Assembly: GCA_024704765.1 (NCBI GenBank)
Contig: JAKMXF010000088.1
Location: forward strand, 1-64,000
DNA length: 64,000 nucleotides
Reading direction: 5' to 3'
Origin: Oopsacas minuta
Taxonomy: Eukaryota; Porifera; Hexactinellida; Lyssacinosida; Leucopsacidae
The position numbers and the translations under genes were made by a program. Shown piece by piece: positions 25,401-33,336 of this stretch; position 1 is the stretch's first letter, and every line of letters starts with the position of its first letter. Below the pieces are notes generated by a model. The model was not told the origin of the DNA. It saw only the letters and a program-made list of their open reading frames with translations, and ran no database searches.

Positions 25401-25937
25401 GTTGCCAAATACGAAATAACCTGGGGATTGGAGCATAAAAATGGAAATTTTTGTGTGACAATGCGCTTATTACCACAAAAATACGATAAAGGAAATGAAC
25501 AAGTACAAGAAAATACAAACAGATTCTCACTCTATATTCTTCCAATTCTTTAGTCGGAAAACCATCCCCGTGAATAATCTTCATTTGTTTGACAAGAGTA
25601 CTCTTGCCAGACTCTCCAGCTCCTAAATAATGGTGAAATAATAGGAATCATGTATAATAGAGAACTGTTACCCTATGAACAACATTTAACCATCTGGCCA
25701 CAACAAATAGTCTGTGAATTTCATGACAGGGGGGGGTCATCTGTGGCAACAGGAGATGGTCCATGATTAGAAAAATGTCTGTGGATTATCCACAAGATAA
25801 AACAAACCTAGGAGCAATATTTTAATGGTATTAGAGAATATTCTCTCATCCTTCTTGATCTGTTTGTCAATATCAGTACTCTTTTGACGAGCTTGTCTCT
25901 CCTCAGGTGTTAATCCTCCAGGAACGCAATTCCCCAT
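1304..25937 (-). CDS. G protein alpha subunit gene, 5' part (4 exons, continues past left edge)
   Basis: This gene encodes a heterotrimeric G-protein alpha subunit, a membrane-attached GTPase that couples receptors to effectors. Exons on the minus strand are 25937-25808, 25622-25531, 4098-4006 and 1458-1304, with introns of 185 bp, 21432 bp and 2547 bp. All junctions are GT-AG and the reading frame is kept: phase 1, phase 0, phase 0, then an open phase 2 at the left. The protein starts MGNC, giving the N-myristoylation glycine and a palmitoylation-type cysteine. It then has the P-loop GAGESGKST and the helical-domain motifs MRAVLKAMD and YEYQLNDSA. The switch regions, NKxD box and C-terminus lie beyond position 1. 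The subclass is not certain. The N-terminus is closest in style to Gi/o, but exons 3-4 are divergent. Nothing here suggests a pseudogene. Confidence 0.88.
1459..4005 (-). other. G-alpha intron 3
   Basis: A 2.5 kb intron between exons 3 and 4. It holds a short GC-rich hairpin at 1850-1872. A solo pogo/Tigger-type TIR starts near 2553 (CAGTAAACTCCCGTTA); I could not find its partner. The rest has no recognisable content. Confidence 0.6.
1850..1872. repeat. GC-rich perfect hairpin
   Basis: Ten-base arms CTAGGTGCGC / GCGCACCTAG with a CCC loop, in otherwise AT-rich intron DNA. Function unknown; possibly the centre of an old palindromic MITE. Confidence 0.6.
4006..4098 (-). CDS. G-alpha exon 3 (helical domain)
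   Basis: The acceptor is CTTTTTAG|GTTACT and the donor is AACCAG|GTAATT. The exon is exactly 31 codons and phase 0 at both ends. The residues around [15 protein letters not shown] match the alpha-A helix region of G-alpha proteins (general pattern S-x-x-A-x-x-x-A-M). Joining to exon 2 keeps the frame, and the EYR to VTIIDNL transition is as expected for the family. The separation from exon 2 by 21.4 kb is unusual, but the order and strand are right. Confidence 0.83.
5051..5515 (-). repeat. Dispersed repeat family R, distal part, split by MULE-1
   Basis: Read on the minus strand, this segment plus 7298-7450 forms one repeat. It is collinear with about 52400-52930 on the plus strand, and partly with 58230-58520. 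The end shows inverted sub-terminal segments with GTGGCACTA…AATTGGAGG. MULE-1 sits in the middle of it. Confidence 0.7.
5525..7288 (-). mobile_element. MULE-1, Mutator-like DNA transposon (1764 bp)
   Basis: Both ends carry about 100 bp TIRs built from repeats of the motif ATTAGTCCAAAT. The outermost bases are GGAGCGGG on the left and the complement of GGGGCGAT on the right. A 9 bp target duplication, AAATATTTA at 5516-5524 and AAATATTTC at 7289-7297, flanks it with one mismatch. A copy of the target repeat without the insertion exists near 52556-52565, confirming the boundaries. The internal transposase reads on the minus strand and is broken. Confidence 0.88.
6180..7039 (-). pseudogene. MULE-1 transposase, frameshifted (FLYWCH + MULE domain)
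   Basis: Three minus-strand frames together give a Mutator-like transposase. The N-terminal part (6644-7039) ends with a FLYWCH-type zinc-binding region (GGYKYFLNS…LKCLIF…[10 protein letters not shown]). The 6180-6377 frame has the MULE signature [19 protein letters not shown], with the Cys-x2-His pair of the domain. The frames are interrupted between 6377 and 6644, so no full-length enzyme is possible. FLYWCH plus MULE is a common architecture in animal MULEs. Confidence 0.78.
7640..7744. repeat. GAGTTGAAT minisatellite
   Basis: Imperfect tandem copies of a 9 bp unit GAGTTGAAT with GAGTTGGTGAAT variants, about 10 copies. A separate 25 bp direct repeat around CTAGAGGCCAGACAAAAGTTT occurs at about 7588 and 8352. 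Confidence 0.75.
7924..7960. repeat. Perfect 15 bp hairpin
   Basis: Arms TACAAATACTTATGG and CCATAAGTATTTGTA are perfectly complementary with a 7-base loop. Intronic, no associated gene. Confidence 0.7.
8890..9100. repeat. Inverted repeat arm, partner at 12040-12240
   Basis: This shares GGTTGCTAGGACTTTTGTAT and flanking sequence, including AAATAAACAYATTCACTATCA, with the reverse complement of 12040-12240. It is likely two copies of one dispersed element. A related piece (…GGGTTGCTAAACAACTTGGG) is near 54405. Confidence 0.6.
10663..11997 (-). mobile_element. Tc1/mariner element, near-complete (1335 bp, copy B)
   Basis: TIRs start CAGGGTGAGAAAC and CGGGGTGTTCAAA and share ATGTCGTAATATAGA about 20 bases in. 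TA dinucleotides flank both ends (10661-10662, 11998-11999). It is oriented on the minus strand and is the inverted near-duplicate of the copy at 1-612. Confidence 0.88.
10780..11640 (-). pseudogene. Tc1-type transposase, broken
   Basis: The minus strand encodes pieces of a Tc1 transposase. The frame 11346-11549 covers the region before the catalytic core (…[16 protein letters not shown], then EEELECG). Lower coordinates carry the [12 protein letters not shown] motif around 10900-10960. The pieces lie in different frames with stops between them, so this is a dead copy. Tc1 transposases cut and paste at TA sites. Confidence 0.75.
12040..12240. repeat. Inverted repeat arm, partner at 8890-9100
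   Basis: Reverse-complement copy of 8890-9100, with scattered mismatches. It lies just beyond the Tc1 element. Confidence 0.6.
12525..13440. mobile_element. 916 bp foldback MITE with TA duplication
   Basis: The whole element is a near-perfect palindrome. Each arm is about 430 bp and the outer ends are CAGTCAGGGGACAAAAGTAT, a Tc1/mariner-type TIR. TA flanks both sides (12523-12524, 13441-13442). Near the centre each arm has its own small hairpin (GTGCCACCTT/AAGGTGGCAC and a relative). No coding capacity was seen; it must have been mobilised in trans. Confidence 0.88.
13441..13465. repeat. (TA)n microsatellite
   Basis: About 12 TA units directly abutting the foldback MITE, probably expanded from its TA target site. 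Confidence 0.9.
13718..14114. mobile_element. hAT-type MITE (397 bp)
   Basis: TIRs are CAGGGGGGTCAGGTT on the left and the complement of CAGGGGCGTCAGGTT on the right. The 8 bp duplication is GTCGCATA (13710-13717) and GTCACATA (14115-14122), 7 of 8 identical. No ORF, so non-autonomous. Confidence 0.8.
14412..15116. mobile_element. hAT-type MITE (705 bp)
   Basis: The left end is CAGGGACGTCGCCACGAG and the right-end complement is CAGGGACATCTCCAGGAT. The 8 bp duplication is CTGAGTGG (14404-14411) and CTGAGTAG (15117-15124). Short ORFs inside are antisense noise with no recognisable domain. Confidence 0.8.
15850..15975. repeat. 15 bp tandem array, left MULE-2 terminus
   Basis: Multiple copies of GGAATAAGACCGAAT, including a larger duplicated block that ends TTTAATTCAAGACTGG. 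Confidence 0.85.
16064..17068 (-). pseudogene. MULE-2 transposase C-terminal part with RING finger (334 codons open)
   Basis: This minus-strand frame is the C-terminal two thirds of a Mutator-like transposase. Residue D38 in KTDFES and E160 in [13 protein letters not shown] fit the second and third catalytic positions. [12 protein letters not shown] at residues 57-68 is the MULE Cys-x2-His motif. At residues 283-322 is a C3HC4 RING finger: CRIC, then C298-R-H300, CFSC, and CPIC. RING fingers usually recruit ubiquitin E2 enzymes. Sequence between them (residues 205-280) is basic, then acidic. The first catalytic Asp lies upstream in another frame ([11 protein letters not shown], near 17140), so the whole is frameshifted and probably inactive. 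Confidence 0.82.
17098..17701 (-). pseudogene. MULE-2 transposase N-terminal part (FLYWCH region), frameshifted
   Basis: Two overlapping minus-strand frames join at about 17513-17530. The first (17701-17513) has a FLYWCH-like zinc region, with [30 protein letters not shown] and then the HDNHES histidines in the second frame. The second (17574-17098) runs on into the start of the transposase core. At least two frameshifts separate it from the 16064-17068 segment. Confidence 0.7.
17866..17940. repeat. 15 bp tandem array, right MULE-2 terminus
   Basis: About five copies of ATTCGGTCTTATTCC/T. The last base alternates, giving a 30 bp higher-order period, and the array is the reverse complement of the left one. 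Confidence 0.85.
18010..18960. other. No gene; degraded dispersed repeat
   Basis: AT-rich intron sequence. The 18410-18620 part resembles 13466-13620 and, inverted, 10280-10530 (shared …TTTTGC/GAAATTATGA…AATCACATTAT). Nothing else was identified. Confidence 0.4.
18968..22062 (+). mobile_element. 3.1 kb cut-and-paste DNA transposon of unassigned superfamily
   Basis: Inverted ends GGGGGAGTTGCACATATCAG and the complement of GGGGGATATGCACATGTCAG share more than 40 bp. Next come sub-terminal repeats of about 35 bp built on TTCTGACTTTGTCAGAAT at both ends. A plus-strand transposase lies inside. No convincing target duplication was found. The same transposase family appears as a fragment at 58947-59411, and the same sub-terminal repeats occur at 53615-54345. 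I recall this protein family as common in insects, cnidarians and sponges, perhaps CMC/Chapaev-like, but I cannot assign it firmly. Confidence 0.75.
19651..21749 (+). pseudogene. Transposase with N-terminal Cys clusters, frameshifted
   Basis: The start ATG is at 19651 (MASRQCK). The N-terminal part has several Cys pairs (CYVC, CGSC, CYFC) around [11 protein letters not shown], the hallmark of this family. An intron-like break occurs at about 20077-20173 (GTAAGT…TTTTAG). The core (20508-21425) has the patterns [29 protein letters not shown] and CFLCLW. Near the end is [13 protein letters not shown] with a likely catalytic Glu. Frameshifts near 19822, about 20300 and about 20525 put the parts in different frames. 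A short downstream frame (21456-21749) may be the last exon. Confidence 0.75.
22765..23915. mobile_element. Degraded Charlie-like hAT element (tentative)
   Basis: The left end CAGTGGTTCCAAACATTT and right-end complement CACTGGTTCCCAAACTGG resemble hAT-Charlie TIRs (CAGTGGTTCCCAAC). The internal ~1.1 kb has no recognisable protein. I could not match an 8 bp duplication, so boundaries are uncertain. Confidence 0.45.
24012..24518. mobile_element. hAT-type MITE (507 bp)
   Basis: The left end is CAGTAGAGTACCGAGG and the right-end complement is CAGTGGCGTACCGCG. The 8 bp duplication is ACAATGAC (24004-24011) and ACAATAAC (24519-24526). Overlapping ORFs inside are antisense mirror frames. Confidence 0.78.
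24527..25530. other. G-alpha intron 2, first kilobase, no gene
   Basis: No element, repeat or RNA gene recognised. The ORFs at 25354-25584 start inside exon 2 and are read-through. Confidence 0.5.
25531..25622 (-). CDS. G-alpha exon 2 (P-loop)
   Basis: The acceptor is TTATTTAG|GAGCTGG. The exon carries the G1 P-loop AGESGKST followed by [13 protein letters not shown], the classic G-alpha alpha-1 helix, and ends EEYR at AGA|GTGAGA, a strong donor. The total of exons 1 and 2 is 74 codons, leaving phase 0. A longer ORF through the donor is just intron read-through. Confidence 0.9.
25808..25937 (-). CDS. G-alpha exon 1 (start codon)
   Basis: The ATG is at 25937 on the minus strand. The exon encodes 43 residues plus one base, starting MGNCVPGG and ending in the hydrophobic beta-1 strand KILLLG, which is split between codon bases. 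The donor is CTAG|GTTTGT. The intron position inside [10 protein letters not shown] is the conserved phase-1 G-alpha intron. The myristoylation site (G2) and a likely palmitoylation site (C4) support this start. Confidence 0.88.
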
Positions 25938-26190
25938 TTCTAAATCTATCTTATTGGGACATAAGTAATAATTAAGAGATATAATTACACCATACTAGTG
26001 TACAAGGGAATTTTCTAAAAAATTAAAACCATGATCAACTAAATGGGCCCTTAAAGTTTCACCCGGCCCCGAAGTTGGGAAGCTCCAAATACAAACATAT
26101 AGAACAAATTCGCGGAGTCTCAGTGGCGTTTCTAAGATTGTATTTTAGGTGGGTGCTTATTGATGTGTTTAGGTTATGTAATCTATAGTA

Positions 26191-27057
26191 GGGCCTTATT
26201 CAAGTCAAATTCTTAGTGAAATTCTTAGAATTTGAGGCAATTCTAAGAATCTTTATAAGAATTAACGACTATACTAACGAGTCCCGATCAAAATCCCATC
26301 CAGTAAGTAGATATCGATTCCAAAGACCCAATTCAACACAACCCAGGATTTTGTCAGATATCAGAGCAAGCTTAGGGGTTCCCCAATTAACGGAACGGAA
26401 CGGAACGGACAATGTTTTCTTGAATAAATTTCAAATTTGTCGCTTAATTAACACATGCATGTACACATATTCCTTGAAATCACAGGAGATAGAAGAGGGT
26501 AGAACAACAGTTGTCAAGCAATCGTTATGACATTTCACGTTGATGATATTCATTTGTCAAAATTTGTAATCATTTGTTCAATATTAAAGGAATTCCGCAT
26601 AAAAGCATTGCCTCACTAAGTTTTGATCGCCTTCTCTTGGCTATAGGTAGGTATTATCCAGTCGAAAGGTGATACATATAATATTGGCGATGAAAATGAT
26701 GAAAGCTGTTCATGAGGTATTACTAGATATATTATTGATTTCTCTACAAATAAAGAAAATTGATAACCACCGCGTGATAAAACATACTTGACAACCGTTA
26801 TGATACAATATTCTATGCTTTACAAGGCCAATGTGCAATGCAAGAAACAACAAATTAATATTTATTTTAAAAAACTAATCAGTTCCGTTCCATGAATTAG
26901 GGTAGGAAATCAATTCCGTTCCGTCTTCCCGATTCCGTGAATTTTGATACTAATCCAAGGTAAATTTCTCCATTTCAGTTCAAACAGAGAACAAAATACA
27001 CGTAATCATCGATCGGACTCGTTAAGAAAATTATTAGTATGTTAGTGAATAAGGCCC
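26191..27057. mobile_element. PIF/Harbinger-type MITE (867 bp)
   Basis: Ends are GGGCCTTATTCAAG and the complement of GGGCCTTATTCACT. Both arms have a shared AACGAGTCC(C)GATC further in. Flanking trinucleotides are GTA and TTA (one mismatch), as for Harbinger elements. Inside are short CGGAA repeats near 26390-26410 and their complement near 26920. No transposase. Confidence 0.65.
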
Positions 27058-27715
27058 TTAGTGTGTAGAGTCTAGACAAAGCAGAAAGTGAGATAATACT
27101 CGGTGGCTTAGACTGGGCTGCCAACCCTCCCGTTTTTGGCGGGAGTCTCAGATTTTTTAGCTATTCTCACGCCAAGCCTGTCAAATCTCCCGCATTAAAA
27201 TTTCTTTGTAGAAAATTTTTAGCTCAAAATTTGGATAATTTGCTATCATATTGTTTCAGTGCATTGAATAATCTCTGTTTTCTTGTTCAACACACAATAT
27301 TTATTCATTGTGTGTTCTGTCACGCTTTAACTGGTCCGGAGGCAACAAATAGCCCGGGACCAATTAAGAACGACCAGACAATTATGGGTGAGCATAGGAG
27401 AGTTGCTTATTTGGAAGAATTTTACAATACGTATACTGAATCAGGTTCATAATGAAGACAGCTTACATGCAAAGACTAAGAAACATACAGCAGAGTAAGT
27501 ATTTCTTATTGAACACTTGTACTCCCGTAGTATAGGCCGGCTAGCTTCTGTTTGTGGGATATACAATTATTGCGTCAAGAAAACTAAAGTGTATTATGTT
27601 TAGTGAATTTGAAACCTATTAGGTAATTATTAAATGATGAATTCTGTAAAAGTTGTTGCACGAGCAACGATGTAGAAGAATTATATAGAGTTGGCTTGAG
27701 ACACATAACTGTTAC
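27058..27715. other. Unassigned intergenic segment
   Basis: It holds a motif GGCTGCCAACCCTCCCG at about 27118, typical of a widespread TIR end, without a partner that I can find. A 73-codon plus frame at 27231-27452 is of unknown meaning. Confidence 0.35.
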
Positions 27716-28085
27716 CAGAGTATTAATCGTTCCTCATTTTGGAGCGGGGTCTCGCTCCGCGCTTCCGCCCTGAAAAAGGAGCGAAACTCCGGCTCCCGCC
27801 CCAGGACAAATGGAGCGTGCTCCAATCGCGCTCCTTTTCATTCATTTAGATTTACAGTATATTTGTATTTTAAGTAATCAGGAATGAAATTAAACATTGT
27901 ACATTTGTGAAGTTACTAAAAGTGCAACGTCCAACCATTCAATAAATTGTGAATTTACAAAAGTGTCCCAGTAACCACTTTTTATAACAAGAATACTGAA
28001 TTTTATGCAGGATAACAACGAAATTTGTAAATTATTTGTAATTAAATAGGAGCGTGCACCAGTGTGTGCGCTCCTTAATGCCCTG
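27716..28085. mobile_element. hAT-type MITE (370 bp)
   Basis: Ends are CAGAGTATTAATCG and the complement of CAGGGCATTAAGGAGCG. The 8 bp duplication is ACTGTTAC (27708-27715) and GCTGTTAC (28086-28093). Internal GC-rich GGAGCG/CGCTCC inverted motifs repeat many times. It appears to interrupt the relic described next. Confidence 0.75.
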
Positions 28086-29760
28086 GCTGTTACCCAAGGC
28101 TCAGAGCTTGTACGCATACCAGTCAAGGAGTGTAGTTGAGAGAATTATGTACTATAATCAGAGTTTATCTAGTAGAGATGATGAAAATGTAGTCAGTAGT
28201 AGAGATTACATTGATGATGATGAAAGGATTATGTATACAGTGGAGAGGACATCAATGAAATGAAGACAGCAAGGGATTGTGACACCAATCTTGACGAGAA
28301 ATCGCAAAAAGAGAATAATATCCTGGTGATTATAGTGTATTTATGCCAAAGAAGCTTATGATTGTCAATCTGAATCCTTCTATAGGTTACTACAGAGTTA
28401 TGGACACAAGCGGAGAAACTATGGAAATATGCTCTGATGTTCGTAAAAGGCAGACACTAATTACCTAACAAATACAGAAAAATGATAAGTCAAGCACTCT
28501 AAAAAATGTGTATGAATTCAATGTGGGATATTGTGTAAGTATACGGATTCCTCGAATTGATGAGCTAACACGGATACACAGCATTTCTATGTGGTAGTGG
28601 TGGAAATAACAGGAAAAGCCCTTATTATGTTTCGGCTGCTATGTGAGTCAGGAGTCTTAAATTGTTGTTACAGAGCTTCAGATCTAGAGATATACGATGG
28701 TCATTCAATATTCCGTATGTAGTTGGGTGCAATAGCGTCGTGCTATATGTGCCTGGGAGCCCGGGCTCCCCTAAATATTCTCCGACCATTCACATCATTA
28801 CTCCAAGGGACCAGAAAAATTTCAACTTTCTGGGCTAATTACAAATCAAACGTTATTTCTTGCGATGAGTTCCGCTCCTGGACCTTACTGACTGGTTACA
28901 GCGGCCATTGACCCTCATCCAGAACTTAGTGCACAGTAGATTGGATTTGTGCCCCCTCCATATTTCAAAGCCACACGACGCCACAGATCTAACAACTGAA
29001 GCACATCAACACCAGAACCAGTTTTATCAGTGATGTGATAACACAAACTACATAAATAGTCACTTTGAGAGGCAAATAAGAAAAAGGCCCTATGGAATGT
29101 GTCCCAAGTAAACATTTAAACAAATGTAGTTGCTAACCGAGTAGCTGTAATAACCGGAGATGTAATTGGCTTAGGAAGGGGATAGATTGCAGTAGCCACT
29201 GTCACCAGTGAAAAGGCTGTAAAAACATAGTCTCTAACAATAAATCAGGTGAAAGTGAAGTAAAATTATGTGATGAATATGTCGAAAAGAGCATTACAAT
29301 AATAAATGCAAAGAGCCATGTTCGTGTCGTAAAAGGTGCAATAGTTGCAAGAACAGTCTTTTTAAGAGGTATCATAACCACGTTTGCCAGACTGCCACCC
29401 AGGGCATAGTTGCACCAAATTAGAATTAAACCCTGAAAGTGTCATTGACAAACCATCACTGAAGTGTTTATTGGTTAGAAAAATGGAACCAGTTCCTACA
29501 TCATGTTGCAAGAAGTAATATTCTGAATCCAAGAATAAGATTAATTTCTGTGGTTTGTGTGTGTCGCCTGACTGATACTGGAACTAAAATGGTGCAATGC
29601 TCCAAATGTACTGGGTGATACCATTCAGCTTGTGTGCGAATAGCAACAAAATACTTTACATCCTCAGCACAATGGAAATGTCCAAAGTTTAAGTAGTAGT
29701 TACAAACATTCTTAGTTATCATGAGAATACACTCAGATTTTGACTTCACCCTTCGAAGTA
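28086..29760 (+). pseudogene. Decayed transposon protein tail: KRBA2/SCAND3-like C-terminal segment, Cys-rich segment, PHD finger
   Basis: Plus-strand frames give three recognisable pieces. The first, at 28520-28700, resembles the domain that follows the integrase core in KRBA2/SCAND3-like proteins (CVSIRIPRID, then VVVVEITG, then GVLNCCYRASDLEIY). The second, at 29280-29390, is a Cys/His-rich stretch (CKEPCSCRKRCNSCKNS). The third, at 29560-29700, is a PHD finger (CVCRLTD, MVQCSKCTG, YHSACV, WKCPKF), where the usual Trp codon before YH is a TGA stop. The frames shift several times, so this is a relic. The short minus-strand ORFs over it are shadows. Confidence 0.45.
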
Positions 29761-30192
29761 GAATTCAAAGCTATGTGTGTGACAATAATTTTCATATGAT
29801 TCAATTTCCTTTGATCATTTTGTTGATTTTGATATTACTTGATTCATAAATAGGGATTACAATATACAATTCTATAATTCTAGTAGGTATACGTATAGTT
29901 TCTAGACCTTATTACGCATGCAAAACTATGCTTCCTGTGAGGTATTTAAAAGCGAGTAGCGCATGCGCTGCATTTGAGTAGCACATGCGCTACATTAGGA
30001 TTATTGGTAAGTCATATTTATAGATACGCGTTATCATTTCAACCATAGTTACCCAAACTGCTGAATTGAATATGATTAGATAAGTTTCGAAACCACATTA
30101 TGACAAGCGGTCATTGGAATGCTGGTACATTTATAATGTATAGGAGTAGATATATAAATTTATATCATTCGTTAGATAATTTCATTTTGGAA

Positions 30193-33100
30193 ATGGCTGA
30201 AAAAGTGACTTCATAAACTGGATCTGATAATTTATACCCAAAAAAACGAAAAATCTCGGAGAAAGAAGAAATCAGCTTCATCACATTAGACATCGACAAA
30301 GTATGCCTATCAGAAGGTGAATCATTTAAATTGATAGAATCAGTGTACCAACATGGTCAAAACCAGGTGATAATTATATTGTTAATTCCTTATGCTTTCA
30401 AGCAAACTTTAGTTGCTTGTTGATTCAATAAATTTTTCGCATAGGTCAGTGTCAACCTGATTGCTTCTCACAACCAGAAATGAAACAAGTAGAAATGCCT
30501 ATAATTGACCAGTATGTAAAACTATTGATATTGAAGTCTCACATATATAAGTTAGAGGATAATGAATATGTTATAATTGCAGATTATGATCACTCACAAG
30601 GTAAATTTGCGTTATTATCACTATTATTGTTGTCTGTTTCCATGTTTGTCTCTCTGCCCCGGTTCGTAGGGCCCAACACTTTTAATTCGGTTAATCGGGT
30701 CAAATGGCCTGGTCCCAAGTGACCCTATTAATCGGAGTCTACTGTACATTTACTATTCTCACTACCAAAACTAAACATTATGTATTTCAAGGAACCGTTT
30801 TACTAAACAGAAGGAGAACCATAATTGAAACAAACAGCAATCTATGCGCCAATCGTTATAGTGATACTTGTTCTCATTATCAAGCATTTGAACTCTGTTC
30901 ACAAAATGATTATTTGCAAGTTTGTGAAGCAAACATTCTAGGAGACATAATATATTATTTCCCAAGTCCTAACGATATCTTTCTGTTGACAGATGATACT
31001 TTTCACAACTTCTAATTAAATAATGATAGGTGGTTATGTTGTTCTTGTTCTTCAAAGTGCAAACAACATTCTAGACTCCATTATATTCTCGAAAATACTG
31101 GATCAAATACACAGAAAAAGGTTGAATATAACACGCTATCAACAAAAGCAATACCATTCAATCTAGATGAAAGCCAAATAGCAATTTACAACCACTAGCT
31201 CTGCCATGGCATCAATTTAACTTTAAATATGTATCCTGAAAAGGAATTATGTGACTACGGTTTCAAATTCAATGGAGAGGGGAAGCTTAAACTAGAGAAG
31301 GTTGGAATAGTTATCTATTTAGAAAATGAGATTAATGAATTCAAAGATTACAAAGGCATATATTTATCATCAATGAACCATTCGCTCGGTCGCAATTTTA
31401 ATTTAGTATGGTCGGTTATCCTACATATTTAGCCGTTGAAAACAAGTCTTTGCAATTATAAAGGAATTTCAATAAATATTTGGTCTACATATAAGATTGT
31501 TCATTCGATTGGAATGAACTCGTCCCAATTTACCCCCTCCCTAAATTGCCTGTGCTTGGTAACTCAGTAATTATATTGTAAGTATATAGTTTACAGTTCA
31601 AGATGCAGTGGACCTTGCAATTGCTTGGCAGTCTTCGAAGGTCAGAACAGTTTACTGTTAAACATCAACAACAAGTACTTTGTTCATTACAGTTTGTTAT
31701 ATGATTATAGCGAGTTGATGACCATGTCTAGAAATACTTTGTACGGTTACTTGAGGTATGTATTGTTTAAAATAATATTCTTGATAAATTAAAATTCCTA
31801 TATACATACAATCTAATTCCTCGTTTTACTCTTTAGTGCTAAGAACAGGAAGTTTATCAGAATGAGTAGAACGAATACATTTCATTATCACATTGTTTAT
31901 CAGGCATGGAACGCCTATCTAAGAACAGTAGACATAGATTATGACTCGAACTACATATATCCAAAGTGTGAAGATCATCCCGATGTGATAATTTTAGATG
32001 GCATAGCGATGGGAACAATGAAATCGGTACCAGAAATGGATGCAAAATCCGATGAGGATCAGCAATACCCTATGATCCCATTTTCAGATCGTGTTTTTAT
32101 CCCCGACACAGCAATTAGAAAGCAACTCCTTAAATACTGTTCTGAAAGTTTGACAGAAAATATACTAAAAGACCTATTGAAGTCTATTCATAAAGAAATG
32201 GCTGATTATATTTTATTTAGTTCCATTAGGACAGAAAATTTAGTGACTATAAGTGAAGAATATATACACGTTAAGAAAGTCATAAAACTCCTTTGCCATA
32301 CAGATCCAATATCAGGAGTATTCCAATCCTCCCTGCTGGAACCGAATGAACGAAAAGCAATACCTCTTCTTACCAATGGAAATCAGCAAGTGAAGATTCC
32401 TTAAATTCAATATATCAGAAGATGTATACATTGGATATCTTATTCAATTCTATCAAACCTAATGAAGATATCACATGCACAGGGTTTGTCACTTTACATC
32501 CCAAAGTTTTCCCGCTGTTGAAAAGGATCCTGACACAAATAGAGAGTTTATTTAGTAGAGCGTCAAGAAAATTAATGGAATATTCTCAACAAAGCGAAAA
32601 CTATACAATTATTTCCCAGCATTCACAACAAACTACATGTAAGTTCAAACTTGTAATTGTGTTTATACTGAAAATACTAATTGCTATTCAACTTTTTTTA
32701 TATTTTACCATTCTACTATACTTGTACAGGTTGCCAGTATACGAAAATCTAGAAGTTGAGTCAGCTGAACCGTGTCTCAAAAAGTTTCCAACTCACAAAA
32801 GGTTTTCCCCCGGAATAGTAGCAATCGCTTGTAAACACAGAATTTGTTATGGTTTCCAAATCCTCAGACAACACGAATCTACAGTTGTAATTTATAATTT
32901 GTTAATGACCATATTCAGAGAACAGCCAAAAGTGATCATCTACGACAATGCTTGCAACTTACGCAAAACATGTATGAAAAGGTAAGTGCACATAACAAAT
33001 TGGGTATAAATAATAAATAGTCGAGATTTCAAGTAGAAATTTATTTGTGATTTTTATATCGGGACCCCAAAGTATTTCGTAAGATAACTTTTCTGATTGA

Positions 33101-33329
33101 TCGATTCCATTCTACAAACCACAAGTGCAATCCCTCTTATTCTTTGAGATCAATTCAGACTGACGAGATGAAAAAGCTAAACTCACAAATTTGTGAGCAG
33201 TTGTTTTCATCACTAAGAAGGATAGCAACACAAATCGCATACATGCGTATTGATAATGTATTCTTCACTACAAGATATTTTCTAGCATGCTTGAATCTAC
33301 ATATTCTATCACAAATTAATAAAATATGA
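30193..33329 (+). pseudogene. KDZ transposase, multi-exon, with disabling changes
   Basis: Exons can be followed by splice signals. 30193-30366 starts MAEK, includes PKKRK (nuclear-localisation-like) and already has a TAA at codon 8. 30445-30600 is bounded by CATAG| and |GTAAAT. 30792-31437 is interrupted, and ends near the Cys-rich KDZ head. About 31690-31755 (SELMTMSRNTLYGYL) has a donor GTATGT, and is followed by 31836-32404. Next come 32422-32638, 32730-32981 and about 33090-33329. The diagnostic core FSPGIVAIACKHRICYGFQ, REQPKVIIYDNAC, DRFHSTNHKC and LNSQICEQLFSSLRR is that of KDZ transposases and the related vertebrate HMGXB3 region. The frame changes between 32404 and 32422, and stops occur elsewhere, so it is not intact. 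Confidence 0.72.
30660..30744. mobile_element. pogo/Tigger-type MITE fragment (tentative)
   Basis: The right end, read on the minus strand, is CAGTAGACTCCGATTAATAG with TA following, like Tigger TIRs. The left end was not located. It sits in an intron of the KDZ gene. Confidence 0.4.
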
Positions 33330-33336
33330 AAATAGT

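Larger units (their letters stand above)
4099..25530 (-). other. G-alpha intron 2, a 21.4 kb transposon-rich intron
   Basis: The intron runs between the GTGAGA donor at 25530 and the AG at 4099. Listed separately inside it are MULE-1, Tc1, the foldback element, three clear hAT MITEs (13718, 14412, 24012), MULE-2, the 3.1 kb zinc-finger transposon and a degraded Charlie-like element. Stretches 9101-10662, 18010-18960 and 24519-25530 show no gene. A dispersed repeat recurs in degraded form near 10280-10530, 13466-13620 (inverted) and 18410-18620. Confidence 0.75.

Noticed and set aside
25354-25584. 76-codon minus-strand ORF starting MKIIHGDGF
   Set aside because: It begins inside G-alpha exon 2 and continues through the GTGAGA donor into the intron.
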